Source: Parahaliea aestuarii
GTDB taxonomy: Bacteria > Pseudomonadota > Gammaproteobacteria > Pseudomonadales > Halieaceae
DNA: 64,000 nt
Reading direction: 5' to 3'
Assembly (NCBI RefSeq): GCF_008064635.1
Contig: NZ_VRYZ01000007.1
Coordinates: 186,001 to 250,000, forward strand
Shown here: positions 43,914-53,960 of the stretch, piece by piece
Numbering within the stretch: position 1 is the first letter of the stretch
Layout: every line of letters starts with the position of its first letter
Program-made: the position numbers and the translations under genes
The notes under the pieces: generated by a model
The model's database searches: none
What the model was told of the DNA's origin: nothing
Seen by the model: only the letters and a program-made list of their open reading frames with translations

Positions 43914-46565
43914 TTAAACGGACAGCGGATCCACCTTGTCGGGAGACACGCCCAGGGCGCGCATGGCTTCCACCACCACCCCGGTCTCCAGTTGGCCCTC
44001 GTCGACCAGCGCTTTCAGCGCAGCCACCACAATGTATTCCCGGCTCACCTCGAAGAACTTGCGCAGCCTGGAGCGGGTGTCGGAACGGCCGAAGCCATCG
44101 GTACCCAGGGTCACATAACGCCCCGGCACAAACTCCCGCAGTTGGTCGGAGAAGGACTTCATGTAGTCGGTGGCGACTACCACCGGCCCTTCATGACCGT
44201 CGAGCTGGGCCGTGAGATATGGCACACGCGGTGTGTCTTCGGGGTGCAACATGTTCCAGCGCAGGGCCGCCTTGCCCTCGCGCTGCAGCTCGTTGACGCT
44301 GGTCAGGCTCCAGATATCGGACTGTATTTTGTAGTCCTGCTCGAGGATTTCCGCCGCAGCTTCCACCTCGCGCAGGATGGTGCCCGCGCCCATCAACTGC
44401 ACCCGCAGGCCCTTCTTCTTCGGCCCGCGTTTGAGCAGATACATGCCTTTTACGATGCCCTCTTCCACGCCCTGGGGCATTTCCGGCTGCAGGTAGTTCT
44501 CGTTCATCGTGGTGATGTAGTAGAACTTGTTCTCGCCTTCCTGGTACATGCGGCGCAGACCGTCCTGGATGATCACCGCCAGTTCAAAGGCGTAAGCAGG
44601 GTCATAGCTCACGCAGTTGGGGATGGTGCTGGCCAGCAAGTGGCTGTGGCCATCCTGGTGCTGCAGGCCCTCACCATTGAGGGTGGTACGGCCGGCAGTG
44701 GCACCGATCAGGAAGCCCCGGGCCTGGCTGTCGCCAGCGGCCCAGGCCAGGTCGCCGATACGCTGGAAGCCGAACATGGAGTAGAAAATATAGAAGGGCA
44801 CCATCGGGTAGTTGCTGGTGCTGTAGGACGTCGCCGCCGCAAGCCAGGCGGAGAAGGCACCCGCCTCGTTGATGCCTTCTTCCAGAATCTGGCCTTTCTT
44901 GTCCTCTTTGTAGAACATGATCTGGCCGGCATCCTGGGGTGTGTAGCGCTGCCCGACGGAAGAGTAGATGCCGAGCTGGCGGAACATGCCCTCCATACCG
45001 AAGGTGCGGGCCTCGTCGGGCACAATGGGCACCACGCGCTCGCCGATTTCCTTGTCCTTCACCAGGGCGGAAAGCAGCCTCACAAAGGCCATGGTGGTGG
45101 AAATTTCGCGTTTGCCGCTGCCCTTGAGCTGGCTGTCGAAGACCGAGAGCGCCGGCGTGTTGAGCAGCTCCGGCTTGGCGCGACGGGCCGGAATCAGCCC
45201 GCCCAGTTCTTCCCGGCGCTGCTTCATGTAGCGCATTTCCGGGCTGTCTGGCGCGGGCCGATAGTAGGGCACGTTCTTCAGCTCGGCATCGGAAATGGGA
45301 ATACCGAAGCGGTCGCGGAAGGCCTTGAGGCTGTCCATGTCCAGCTTTTTCAGGGAGTGGGTCTCGTTGTTTGCTTCGCCCGCCTCACCGGTGCCATAAC
45401 CCTTCACGGTCATGGCCAGAATGACAGTGGGACGCTCGTGCTGGGCCACCGCCTCGGCATAGGCCGCGTAGACTTTGTAGGGGTCGTGGCCGCCGCGATT
45501 GAGGTACATGATGTCGTCGTCGGACAGGTCTTCCACCAGCTTGAGCGTTTCCGGGTACTTGCCGAAAAAATGCTCGCGGGTATAGGCGCCGCCGTTGTAC
45601 TTGTAGTTCTGCAACTCGCCGTCGCAGACCTCGTCCATGCGCTGTTGCAGCAGGCCGGATTCGTCGCGCTCCAGCAGCGGGTCCCACTTGCGACCCCAGA
45701 TGACCTTTTTCACATCCCAACCGGCACCGCGGAACACACCCTCAAGCTCCTGGATGATCTTGCCGTTGCCGCGCACCGGGCCATCCAGGCGCTGCAGGTT
45801 GCAGTTGACCACGAAAATCAGATTGCCCAGTTTCTCGCGCCCGGCCATGGAAATGGCGCCCAGGGATTCCGGCTCGTCACATTCGCCGTCGCCCATGAAG
45901 CACCACACGTTGCGGTCGCTGTGCTCGACCAGCCCACGACTCTGCTGGTATTTCATAACGTGGGCCTGGTAGATGGCCTGGATCGGCCCCAGGCCCATCG
46001 ACACGGTCGGGAACTGCCAGTAATCCGGCATCAACCAGGGGTGGGGGTAGGAGGACAGGCCGTTGCCGTCTACCTCGCGGCGGAAATTGTCCAACTGCTC
46101 CTCGGACAGGCGGCCCTCCAGGTAGGAGCGGGCATACATGCCAGGAGCACTGTGCCCCTGGTAGAACACCAGGTCGCCGGGATGGCCGTTATTGGTACCG
46201 CGGAAGAAATAGTTGAAACCGACGTCGTAGAGTGTGGCGCTGGAGGAAAAACTGGAGATGTGACCGCCGAGGCCTTCGTCGTTGTCGTTGGCCCGCATCA
46301 CCATGGCCAGAGCGTTCCAGCGCACCAGGGAGCGAATGCGACGCTCCATGAACAGATCGCCGGGCATCAGCTTCTCGTCAGCCGGAGCAATGGTATTGCG
46401 GAAGGGCGTGGTAATGGCAGGGGGCAGGCGCACGCCGGTTTCGGTGGCGTGCTTGGCCAGTTCCCGCAGCAGCCAGCTGGCCCGGTCGGGTCCGCTGTAC
46501 TTCAATACGGCATCCAGTGCTTCCAGCCATTCCCGGGTTTCAATGGGATCCCTATCTTCGGTCAT
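43914..46565 (-). CDS. aceE: Pyruvate dehydrogenase E1, homodimeric
   Basis: The 883-residue protein is a full-length homodimeric E1 that decarboxylates pyruvate with thiamine diphosphate. Visible landmarks are RWNALAMVMRAND (about residues 68-80), ISSFSSSATLYDVGFN with the active-site His region, the ThDP motif GDGECDEPESLGAI running to VVNCNLQRLDGPV, and TAGRTTLNGEGLQHQDGHSH. It comes first, 32 bp before aceF, so the two form an operon. A TATAAT lies about 200 bases above the start, leaving room for regulation. I see no clear PdhR-type operator. Confidence 0.96.
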   Translation of the reverse strand: MTEDRDPIETREWLEALDAVLKYSGPDRASWLLRELAKHATETGVRLPPAITTPFRNTIAPADEKLMPGDLFMERRIRSLVRWNALAMVMRANDNDEGLGGHISSFSSSATLYDVGFNYFFRGTNNGHPGDLVFYQGHSAPGMYARSYLEGRLSEEQLDNFRREVDGNGLSSYPHPWLMPDYWQFPTVSMGLGPIQAIYQAHVMKYQQSRGLVEHSDRNVWCFMGDGECDEPESLGAISMAGREKLGNLIFVVNCNLQRLDGPVRGNGKIIQELEGVFRGAGWDVKKVIWGRKWDPLLERDESGLLQQRMDEVCDGELQNYKYNGGAYTREHFFGKYPETLKLVEDLSDDDIMYLNRGGHDPYKVYAAYAEAVAQHERPTVILAMTVKGYGTGEAGEANNETHSLKKLDMDSLKAFRDRFGIPISDAELKNVPYYRPAPDSPEMRYMKQRREELGGLIPARRAKPELLNTPALSVFDSQLKGSGKREISTTMAFVRLLSALVKDKEIGERVVPIVPDEARTFGMEGMFRQLGIYSSVGQRYTPQDAGQIMFYKEDKKGQILEEGINEAGAFSAWLAAATSYSTSNYPMVPFYIFYSMFGFQRIGDLAWAAGDSQARGFLIGATAGRTTLNGEGLQHQDGHSHLLASTIPNCVSYDPAYAFELAVIIQDGLRRMYQEGENKFYYITTMNENYLQPEMPQGVEEGIVKGMYLLKRGPKKKGLRVQLMGAGTILREVEAAAEILEQDYKIQSDIWSLTSVNELQREGKAALRWNMLHPEDTPRVPYLTAQLDGHEGPVVVATDYMKSFSDQLREFVPGRYVTLGTDGFGRSDTRSRLRKFFEVSREYIVVAALKALVDEGQLETGVVVEAMRALGVSPDKVDPLSV

Positions 46566-46765
46566 AAGCGGTATCGCTCCTGTGTCGATGTGCCGGCCGC
46601 TGCGCGAAAAAACTCAATTCTAATTTGATACTTAACTGCCGCAACGCGTCTCGGAAGTATAGGCGACGAGGTGGATTCTGCCCAAAAAACGGCCCTCCTC
46701 GCGCACCAGAATGTAAAAATACTACCGCATCACGCACCGGAATGGAACATAGGTTCTATTTTGGA

Positions 46766-46771
46766 ATTATA
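46766..46771 (-). promoter_or_regulatory. Possible -10 box of aceEF
   Basis: A perfect TATAAT in an AT-rich patch above aceE on the minus strand. The -35 region is poor (TTTCTG at 17 nt). The rest of the 298-bp gap 46566-46863 holds only this and the terminator below the M16 gene. Confidence 0.35.
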
Positions 46772-46792
46772 AATAATCCCTGAGCGCACAGA

Positions 46793-46829
46793 AAAAAGCC
46801 CCGCACCGGGGGACGATGCGGGGCTTTTT
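46793..46829 (-). terminator. Rho-independent terminator of the M16 peptidase gene
   Basis: A perfect 13-bp stem (46793-46805 / 46817-46829) with a GC-rich core is flanked by A-run and T-run, with an 11-nt loop. On the minus strand it lies 35 bases below the M16 stop codon. The flanks would let it work on the plus strand too. Confidence 0.85.
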
Positions 46830-46863
46830 GGGCCAAACCCTGTAGTAAATTTACAGGATCAGG

Positions 46864-49728
46864 CTATTCGATCACGTAGGCATCATGCCCGTCTTTGATT
46901 GCCGCGGGACTGCGGAAAATCCGGCCGGCGTCCGCAGGAAACTCTCCCCAGCGACCCGGCGCAACCGCCTGCAGGGAGCGGGGCTGATCCCGAAACTCAC
47001 GCCGGTAATACGCCTGCCAGCCGGCCAGATCCATATCCTGTACGGCATTGGCCAACTGACTGCGACCGTCAAAGGCATACTGCTTCTTGGCAATCGATTG
47101 CCAGAAAAACTCGGCGCGCTCCCACAGATTCTTGTCGGGTTTGGTGATCTCGTGAATCAGCGCCCCCTGATGGCGGGCGAATTGCTCCGGCGTCACTGAA
47201 TCCGGTACCGCCGCCATGAATTCAGTAATGGCTGCCGCCACCTGGGGGGCAGACGCATTGGGCGACTGGATCAGCAGCACCAGCCCGGGAACATCCAGTT
47301 GCGCCCAGGGCAATGCCGCCACCACATAACCCAGTTGCTGCTCGGTGCGCAGTTGCTGGAAGAAGCCGGACTTGATGATCTGGCCAGTGAGGGCGGTCGC
47401 CGCACGGTCAGACCAGGTATTACCGGCGCCCTGCAGATACCAGGCGACCACGGAGTCATCGTGGGGCACGTCTGCCGCCAGCTGCAGCGCTTCACCCGGC
47501 GCCAGCTTGAGCACCTTCAAAGGCGGCAGGGTTGGTGCAGCTCCATCGGGCAGCAGACTCGCAAGCTGCTCCACCACAGTCTCCGCCTGCTGCGGCAGGT
47601 AGTTGCCGTACATCATGGACTCGACGCTGGCGCTACTCCAGAACGCTTCGGCGTAGTCCTGGACATCGGCGAGCTCCATTCCCTGCAGCGCGGTGATCAG
47701 GTCCTGCTCACCCCACTCGCCGTAAAGCAAAGCCTCGCGCAGGTCGTCGATTACCTGGCTCGACGGGCGCTTGGCCACGGAATTCTGCAATCCGCGGATC
47801 ATGTCGGCACGGATATTGGCAAAACGCGCCGGATCAAACTGCGGCTTTTTGACCGTGTCGAGCAAACGTGCCAGTAGCAGGGACTGCTTGTCGGTGTAGC
47901 CACTGACACGCAGGCTGATGCCCTGGGCGTGCTTATAGAGGTCAAAATTCAGGCCAGCCAGCAGGGCGGGGTAGGTAAACTCGTTCACCGCGTCACGCAG
48001 CAAGGCGGTATACAGCACGGCGCCAGCGGTCTGGCGGGCCGTCTGCCCGACCTCAGGGGAACGGAAATTGACGTAGATGCCCCCCTTGGGCAGACGGAAC
48101 TGGGCATCCTGCAGGAACCACAGGGTCTGCCGACCCTGTTCCAGCATACGCTGGGGTACTTCCGGTACCGGCTGCTGTAGCGCCACCAGTTCGACATCAT
48201 CGGCGATGAACTCATTGGGCGCCGGCAGATGCAGTTCAGGCTCAGCCTCCGGACTACGCCAGGCAGCCAGCCCTGCGGCATTGACCTGCCGCTGCGCATA
48301 GGGCACCTGGTAATGACGAGAAACCCGGTCTGTCTCCACACTGTCATCGGTGAGGGTGACCACGGCATTGTCCGGGGTTACCGATGCCAGCAGCTCCCCC
48401 AACAGCGCAGGCTGGTAGTCGGTCATCAGGTAGGGGCCGCGCAGCACATCCTCGGGTTTGAAGTAGTGCATGCCACTGGACAGGCTGCTGACGTAATTGA
48501 TCGGCTCCGGGTCCTCCTTGAAGCGAAAGCGCAGGGCCGCCAGTTGCGACTGCTCTTCATACAGCCACTGTTGCGGCCCCTGCTCCCTCAGCATATCGAG
48601 ATAGGCGAACAGTATTTGCAGAACACGCTGGTGCTGCGCCGCCCCCCGCTCCGTCAGGTTCACATTGACGCTGAACAGGGCGCCGCCACGCCAACCGAGG
48701 CCGGAGCCCGCCGACAGGCTTTCGGCCAGCCCCTCGGCCTTGAGCTGGGATAACACACTGCCCTCACCTTCATGACCGACCAGGTTGCCGAGGTAGGACA
48801 GCGGCTGAACCTCGTAATCGCTGCGGTAATCTGCCACCGGGAAGGAAACATCCAGTTGGCGCAGGGTCGCCTGGGGCTTGATCTCCACCATCATCGGTAA
48901 TTGTTCAGCCGCGAACAGCGGCGCCTCAATGGGGGCCGGCTGGTAGTCGCGATTGGGTACCGGCGAAAACATGGGTTTCACCAGGGCCTCGAGTTCATCC
49001 AGTGACTCCTTACCCATGACGACCAGGCGCATGGCGTTGGCCGAATAGTGCTGGTGGTAGAACGCCAGCAGTTCTTCACGGATGCTGGAACCCGGGCGAT
49101 CGGCCAGGCTGTCCAGGCTGCCCACCGCAAACTGGCTGAAGGGGTGTTCGGGATTCATCACTTCCTGCAGCACATCCAGCCCGCGCCGCGGATCGCTTTT
49201 CAAGCCCATCTGGTACTCGGCCTCAACGGCATTCTTTTCCCGGTCGACGTACTCGGCGTCAAAGCGCGGCGCGATGAAGAACTGGGCAAAACGGTCCAGC
49301 GCCTCGGGCAGGTAAGCGGCGTTGATATCGAAGAAGTAGTTGGTGTGTTCGAAGCTGGTATAGGCATTGCGGGTGCCGCCGTGCTCGGTCACAAACTCCT
49401 CGTATTCCGCCGGGTCGGGGTATTTGTCAGTGCCCAGGAACAGCATGTGCTCCAGGAAGTGGGCCAGGCCACCGCGATCGGCGGGGTTGTCGCCACTGCC
49501 CACCTGCACATCCAGCGAAGCGGCCGCCTTCGGCGTATTGGGGTCCGACACCAGCAGTACCTGCAGGTCGTTCTCCAGCGTCAACAGCCGGTAAGAGTGC
49601 TTGTCGTTGGGGCTTTTGGCCGGCGTGATGTCTGCGCTGGGGGCGGGGCCGGTGGCACAGGCCGTCAGCAACAGGGAATACACAAGCAACAGGGGCATCA
49701 GGCCCCGCCAGAAGGGTTTCACCGGCAT
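46864..49728 (-). CDS. M16 insulinase-like peptidase, lipoprotein
   Basis: The 954-residue protein has a lipobox LLTAC (Cys24), so it is anchored in a membrane facing the periplasm. The inverted zinc motif HFLEH is at residues 90-94, with the distal Glu ligand in EKNAVEAEYQ (about 160-170). The protein has the four-domain length of pitrilysin/insulysin, which close around peptides of limited size. It resembles E. coli PtrA (protease III), but that enzyme is not a lipoprotein. The start of the convergent-side AI-2E gene is tightly linked: this gene's ATG lies three bases below that stop codon. Confidence 0.92.
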   Translation of the reverse strand: MPVKPFWRGLMPLLLVYSLLLTACATGPAPSADITPAKSPNDKHSYRLLTLENDLQVLLVSDPNTPKAAASLDVQVGSGDNPADRGGLAHFLEHMLFLGTDKYPDPAEYEEFVTEHGGTRNAYTSFEHTNYFFDINAAYLPEALDRFAQFFIAPRFDAEYVDREKNAVEAEYQMGLKSDPRRGLDVLQEVMNPEHPFSQFAVGSLDSLADRPGSSIREELLAFYHQHYSANAMRLVVMGKESLDELEALVKPMFSPVPNRDYQPAPIEAPLFAAEQLPMMVEIKPQATLRQLDVSFPVADYRSDYEVQPLSYLGNLVGHEGEGSVLSQLKAEGLAESLSAGSGLGWRGGALFSVNVNLTERGAAQHQRVLQILFAYLDMLREQGPQQWLYEEQSQLAALRFRFKEDPEPINYVSSLSSGMHYFKPEDVLRGPYLMTDYQPALLGELLASVTPDNAVVTLTDDSVETDRVSRHYQVPYAQRQVNAAGLAAWRSPEAEPELHLPAPNEFIADDVELVALQQPVPEVPQRMLEQGRQTLWFLQDAQFRLPKGGIYVNFRSPEVGQTARQTAGAVLYTALLRDAVNEFTYPALLAGLNFDLYKHAQGISLRVSGYTDKQSLLLARLLDTVKKPQFDPARFANIRADMIRGLQNSVAKRPSSQVIDDLREALLYGEWGEQDLITALQGMELADVQDYAEAFWSSASVESMMYGNYLPQQAETVVEQLASLLPDGAAPTLPPLKVLKLAPGEALQLAADVPHDDSVVAWYLQGAGNTWSDRAATALTGQIIKSGFFQQLRTEQQLGYVVAALPWAQLDVPGLVLLIQSPNASAPQVAAAITEFMAAVPDSVTPEQFARHQGALIHEITKPDKNLWERAEFFWQSIAKKQYAFDGRSQLANAVQDMDLAGWQAYYRREFRDQPRSLQAVAPGRWGEFPADAGRIFRSPAAIKDGHDAYVIE

Positions 49729-49731
49729 GTT

Positions 49732-50814
49732 TTACTCCGTGGTTTGTTGAGTGGGCAGCGGCTCGTCCGCGCGGGTCGGCCAGGCATGGATAATGGCCTT
49801 GATCAAGGTCGCCAGGGGTATGGCGAAAAACACTCCCCACAAGCCCCAGATACCGCCAAAAAACAGCACCGCGATGATGATCGCCACCGGGTGCAGATTG
49901 ACCGCCTCGGAAAACAGCAGCGGCACCAGCACATTGCCATCCAGTGCCTGGATAATGAAATAGGCCAGTACCAGATAGTAAAAATCGTTACCGAAACCCC
50001 ACTGGAAATAGGCCACCATCACCACCGGCAGCGTGACCAGCGCGGCGCCGATGTAGGGAATAATGACCGACAGCCCGACCAGCAAGCCCAGCAGAGCGGC
50101 GTAGCGCAGCCCCATCCAGGCAAAACATATATAGCTGGTGATGCCGACAATCAGGATTTCCAGCACCTTGCCGCGCGCATAGTTGGCCACCTGAGTGTTC
50201 ATCTCGCTCCAGATACGGCGCAGCAGCGGCCTCTCCTGCGGCAGGAAGCTACCGCACCAGGCGAGGATTTGCTGCCGGTCCTTGAGGAAAAAGAACACCA
50301 GGATCGGAATAAGAATCAGATAGACAAGCAAGGTGAGAATGCCCGGGATACTGGCCAGCGAACGGGTGACGAGTGTCTGGCCGAACTCGGCGATCTCCGA
50401 CTGCGCCACCCCCACCACCTGGTTGAGCTGGGCCTGGTTGAAAAACTCGGGATAGCGCGCCGGCAGCACTCCCAGCAGGTGCCGGCCCTGGTCCAGCATG
50501 CGCGGCATCTCCGCCGCCAGTGCCAGCAACTGACGCCAGGCCATCGGCAACAGGCCGAGGATAAAACCAAAGAACGCGCCGACGAACACCAGGAAGGCCA
50601 CACTCACTCCCACCCACTGGGGCAGGCCGTGCCGTTGTAACTGGGCGGCCAGGCCCTGCATGAGGTAGGCGAGCACAATGGCCGCCAGCAACGGCGCCAG
50701 AATGTCGCCGATGGTCATCAGCAGCACCACCGACAGGGTCAGCAGTACCAGCAGGAGCACCGACTCCTCTTCAAACAGGTAGCGGCGATACCACTTGCCA
50801 AAAATATCCAGCAT
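49732..50814 (-). CDS. AI-2E family (PerM/UPF0118) membrane protein
   Basis: The start is the ATG at 50814, giving 360 residues. The frame upstream overlaps tusA. The product has about seven or eight hydrophobic segments, paired near residues 15-60 and clustered from about 150 to 335. It also has the family region PYIGAALVTLPVVMVAYFQ and LDGNVLVPLLFSEAVNLHP. Members include PerM, TqsA and Na+/H+ antiporters, so the family name does not prove quorum-signal export. It lies between a tusA-like gene (four bases above) and the M16 gene, and all three are probably co-transcribed. Confidence 0.9.
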   Translation of the reverse strand: MLDIFGKWYRRYLFEEESVLLLVLLTLSVVLLMTIGDILAPLLAAIVLAYLMQGLAAQLQRHGLPQWVGVSVAFLVFVGAFFGFILGLLPMAWRQLLALAAEMPRMLDQGRHLLGVLPARYPEFFNQAQLNQVVGVAQSEIAEFGQTLVTRSLASIPGILTLLVYLILIPILVFFFLKDRQQILAWCGSFLPQERPLLRRIWSEMNTQVANYARGKVLEILIVGITSYICFAWMGLRYAALLGLLVGLSVIIPYIGAALVTLPVVMVAYFQWGFGNDFYYLVLAYFIIQALDGNVLVPLLFSEAVNLHPVAIIIAVLFFGGIWGLWGVFFAIPLATLIKAIIHAWPTRADEPLPTQQTTE

Positions 50815-50818
50815 CGAA

Positions 50819-51052
50819 TCAGGCCTTCTGCAGCAAGTGGATATAGAGGCCTTCGCGGTCCTCCGATTGCAGCAGGTGGTGGCCCGACTGCCGGGAGAAC
50901 ACCTCGAAATCGCGCAGCGAACCCTGGTCTGTGGACAGCACCCGCAGCTGCTCACCGCTGGTCAAGGCGTTCAGCGCCCGCTTGGCCATCAACAGCGGCA
51001 TGGGGCACTGCAGGCCAGTGGCGTCCACTTCCTGCACTTTGCTTTGCGACAT
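50819..51052 (-). CDS. TusA-like sulfur carrier protein
   Basis: The start is the ATG at 51052, giving 77 residues, the usual size. The signature DATGLQCPMPLLMAKRAL (about residues 10-27) carries the persulfide-forming Cys in CPMP, followed by the two-layer alpha/beta sandwich. TusA-family proteins relay sulfur for tRNA thiolation or other uses. It is next to a perM-like gene, a pairing seen in many gammaproteobacteria. True TusA and paralogues such as YedF cannot be told apart here. Confidence 0.87.
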   Translation of the reverse strand: MSQSKVQEVDATGLQCPMPLLMAKRALNALTSGEQLRVLSTDQGSLRDFEVFSRQSGHHLLQSEDREGLYIHLLQKA

Positions 51053-51222
51053 CCAGGGACTTCCGGTTACGAGGGCGCGAACAGTATAGCCATTCGCCAC
51101 AGCACACCCAACAGCGCCTGAACTTTTTAGCGCTGCGCGACTCTCAAATGGCAGGTATCGCGGCCCTGCGCGGATATCCCCGCGCCCGGTGCTTGACGTA
51201 CAATGCCGGACAACCTGAATCC

Positions 51223-52716
51223 ATGGGACTGAATCCTCACGTGCTGTTTCGCGGTAACCCTGCCCGCCTCCTCACCCGAAGCCTCGGCACTGCACTGCTG
51301 GCGGGGTCGGTGTGCATGTCAGCTCTGGGCCAGGGCACTGAAAACCTGAAACTCCCCAACCTCGGCGAAGCCAGTACCAGCCTGTTCTCCGCGGAGTACG
51401 AACACCAGCTTGGCCGCACCTGGCTGCGCATCTTCCGCAGTCAGGTACCCACGGTGAACGATCCCCTGCTGTTCGACTACCTGGAGAACCTGATCTACGA
51501 TCTGGTCACCCACAGTGAGCTGAAAGATCGCCGCATTGAACTGGTAGTGGTGGATGACCCCAACATCAATGCCTTCGCCGTACCCGGCGGGGTGATCGGG
51601 GTAAACAATGGCCTGTTACTCTACGCCCAGAGCGAGGATGAACTGGCCACTGTACTGGCACACGAGATCGCTCACCTCAGCCAGCGGCACTTCTCGCGCC
51701 GCGTGGAATTCGCCAAGAATCAGCAGCCCCTGAACCTGGCCGCCATGCTGGCGGGCTTTGTCCTGCTGGCGGCCGGCGGCGGCGATGCGGGCATGGCGGC
51801 CCTGTCGGCAGCACAGGCTGCCGCCCAGGATTCGGCCCTGCGCTACAGCCGCAGCAATGAGGCAGAAGCCGACCGGGTCGGCATGCAAACCCTGTCCGCG
51901 GCTGGCTTTGATCCCCACGCCGCGCCGGCCATGTTTGAACGCATGTTGCAGGCCACCCGCTACGCCGGTGGCAACCGGGTGCCGGAGTTCCTGCGCACCC
52001 ACCCCCTCAGCGAAAACCGCATCGCCGATACCCGCAACCGCGCGCGCCAGTACCCGGAGCAGGAAACTGAGGTCAGCCTGGATTTCCAGCTGATGCGGGC
52101 GCGGGTGAGCAACCAGCTGGCAGATACTCCCGAAGAAGCTGTGCAAAAATTCCGCAGCGAGCTGGATGGCACCAGCCTCTCCCATGAAGCGGCCCAGTAC
52201 GGCCTGGTGCTGGCGCTGACCGATGCCGGACGCAGTGACGAAGCGGCGCTGCAACTGGACGGCATCTGGGCCAGGAACCCATCCCGACTGGAATACATCA
52301 TCGCCGATGCGGAAATCGACATCGTCCGCAATGAACCGGGCAAGGCTGCGGAAAAGCTGGCCCAGCGGCTGAAGCGCTCACCCGGAAACCACCCCCTGAC
52401 CATGACCTATGCCAAGGCGCTGATGCGCAACCAGCAGGCCCATGTGGCGGAGGAGGTCCTTATCGACCAGAGCAAGCGCAAGCCCAAAGATCCGGGGCTG
52501 TGGTATCTGCTCGCCGAAGTCCAGGGGCTGTCCGGCAATATCGTGGGGCTGCACCAGTCTCGGGCCGAGTACTTCATTCTCAACGGCATCCTGGACGAGG
52601 CGGAAAAGCAGCTCAACTACGCCCTCAAGCTGGCGACCAAGGACTATCCCACCACCGCGAAAATCCAGCAGCGTCTGCGGGACGTGGCGGAACTGCGGGA
52701 GCAGATGGAAGGCTAG
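51223..52716 (+). CDS. bepA: M48 metalloprotease with TPRs, BepA/YfgC-like
   Basis: From the ATG at 51223 the product has 497 residues, with a signal peptide (about residues 1-37). The zinc site HEIAH is at residues 147-151 and the third ligand lies in NEAEADRVG (about 212-220). A C-terminal TPR array (about 300-490) has repeated Ala/Leu helices. BepA works in the periplasm on LptD and BAM assembly, as both chaperone and protease. The AVPGGVIGVNNGLLLYA segment is a family mark. The start is not firm: no good ribosome site is present, and a GTG at 51241 would also do. It diverges from the tusA-like gene. Confidence 0.88.
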   Translation: MGLNPHVLFRGNPARLLTRSLGTALLAGSVCMSALGQGTENLKLPNLGEASTSLFSAEYEHQLGRTWLRIFRSQVPTVNDPLLFDYLENLIYDLVTHSELKDRRIELVVVDDPNINAFAVPGGVIGVNNGLLLYAQSEDELATVLAHEIAHLSQRHFSRRVEFAKNQQPLNLAAMLAGFVLLAAGGGDAGMAALSAAQAAAQDSALRYSRSNEAEADRVGMQTLSAAGFDPHAAPAMFERMLQATRYAGGNRVPEFLRTHPLSENRIADTRNRARQYPEQETEVSLDFQLMRARVSNQLADTPEEAVQKFRSELDGTSLSHEAAQYGLVLALTDAGRSDEAALQLDGIWARNPSRLEYIIADAEIDIVRNEPGKAAEKLAQRLKRSPGNHPLTMTYAKALMRNQQAHVAEEVLIDQSKRKPKDPGLWYLLAEVQGLSGNIVGLHQSRAEYFILNGILDEAEKQLNYALKLATKDYPTTAKIQQRLRDVAELREQMEG

Positions 52717-52745
52717 CGCGCCGGCCCTTTAACGCGGAACGACTG

Positions 52746-53819
52746 TCAGGCGTTGCCCTTGACCTGCAGCCTGAGGTCGGCGGCGAAGTCCAGCATGCGG
52801 CGCAAGGGCACCATGGCCTGCTCGCCCACTGATGGGTCGACAAAAACCTCGTTGTCGGTGCGGTCGAAGACGGCCGCCAGGCTCTCCAGTTCGTTCATCG
52901 CCATCCACGGACAGTTCGCACAACTGCGACAGGTAGCGCCATTACCGGCAGTGGGAGCGATGATGAACTCCTTGCCGGGCGCCTGTTGCTGCAGTTTGTA
53001 GAAGATGCCCTGATCCGTGGCGACAATGAAGCGCTCGTTGTCCATCTCCTGGGCTGCGCGGATGATCTGCGTGGTGGAACCCACCCGGTCGGCCAGTTCC
53101 AGCACCGCGGCAGGTGACTCCGGGTGCACCAGCACCGCGGCATCGGGGTAGACCTTTTTCAGGTCGGCAATGCCGCGGGCCTTGAACTCCTCATGCACGA
53201 TGCAGGCGCCATCCCACATCAGAATGTCGGCGCCACTTTTACGCCGCACGTAGTCGCCGAGATGGCGGTCGGGCGCCCAGATGATTTTTTCACCGTTGGC
53301 CGCGAGGTGTTCCGCCACATCGAGGGCGATACTGGAGGTCACCACCCAGTCAGCCCGGGCCTTCACCGCGGCCGAAGTGTTGGCGTAGACCACCACAGTA
53401 CGATCCGGGTGCTGGTCGCAGAAGGCAGAAAATTCATCGATGGGACAGCCGAGATCGAGGGAGCAGGTGGCCTCCAGCGTCGGCATCAACACCCGCTTTT
53501 GTGGCGTCAGGATCTTGGCCGTTTCGCCCATGAACTTGACCCCCGCCACCACCAGGGTATCGGCCGGATGGTCGTGGCCAAAGCGCGCCATCTCCAGCGA
53601 GTCGGACACGCAGCCACCGGTCTCTTCTGCCAGGGCCTGGATCGCCGGCGCGGTGTAGTAGTGCGCCACGATAACCGCATTCTCTTCCTTCAGGCGCTGC
53701 TTGATGCGCGCCTTGAGCTCCTCCTCCTGCTGCGGCGAGAGCTGACTGCGCTCGGCATTGTCGAGGTGGAACTGCACCTGCTGGCGAATGGTTTCCAGTT
53801 TTTCGGAGGCTAGACTCAT
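52746..53819 (-). CDS. nadA: Quinolinate synthase NadA
   Basis: The start is the ATG at 53819, giving 357 residues. NadA condenses iminoaspartate with dihydroxyacetone phosphate to quinolinate for NAD synthesis. The three iron-sulfur ligands can be seen in [10 protein letters not shown] (about residue 120), [12 protein letters not shown] (about 205) and [15 protein letters not shown] (about 300). [23 protein letters not shown], split across residues 53-75, is the substrate region. The length fits the E. coli-type enzyme. It converges with bepA and diverges from the deazaflavin-family gene. nadB and nadC are not in the window. Confidence 0.95.
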   Translation of the reverse strand: MSLASEKLETIRQQVQFHLDNAERSQLSPQQEEELKARIKQRLKEENAVIVAHYYTAPAIQALAEETGGCVSDSLEMARFGHDHPADTLVVAGVKFMGETAKILTPQKRVLMPTLEATCSLDLGCPIDEFSAFCDQHPDRTVVVYANTSAAVKARADWVVTSSIALDVAEHLAANGEKIIWAPDRHLGDYVRRKSGADILMWDGACIVHEEFKARGIADLKKVYPDAAVLVHPESPAAVLELADRVGSTTQIIRAAQEMDNERFIVATDQGIFYKLQQQAPGKEFIIAPTAGNGATCRSCANCPWMAMNELESLAAVFDRTDNEVFVDPSVGEQAMVPLRRMLDFAADLRLQVKGNA

Positions 53820-53960
53820 GGGGGATACTACGGGGGAAATCGGGTTCAGATAGGCCCGAAGTCTACCACAGTTTGGCGCGCTGGAAATTGTGCCGTAGAG
53901 TAGGGTCAGCGCCCGCGGTGTGCGGGGTAAATTCCAACAAAAGTAATAAAAGGAAGGCCA

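Noticed and set aside
43992-46628. 878-codon open frame opposite aceE
   Set aside because: Antisense shadow of a highly conserved gene in GC-rich DNA. The sequence is rich in His, Gln and Gly and matches no protein family.
49732-50814. Quorum-sensing AI-2 exporter
   Set aside because: The family name is historical. No luxS or lsr gene is near, and the neighbour is a tusA-like gene as for perM-type proteins.
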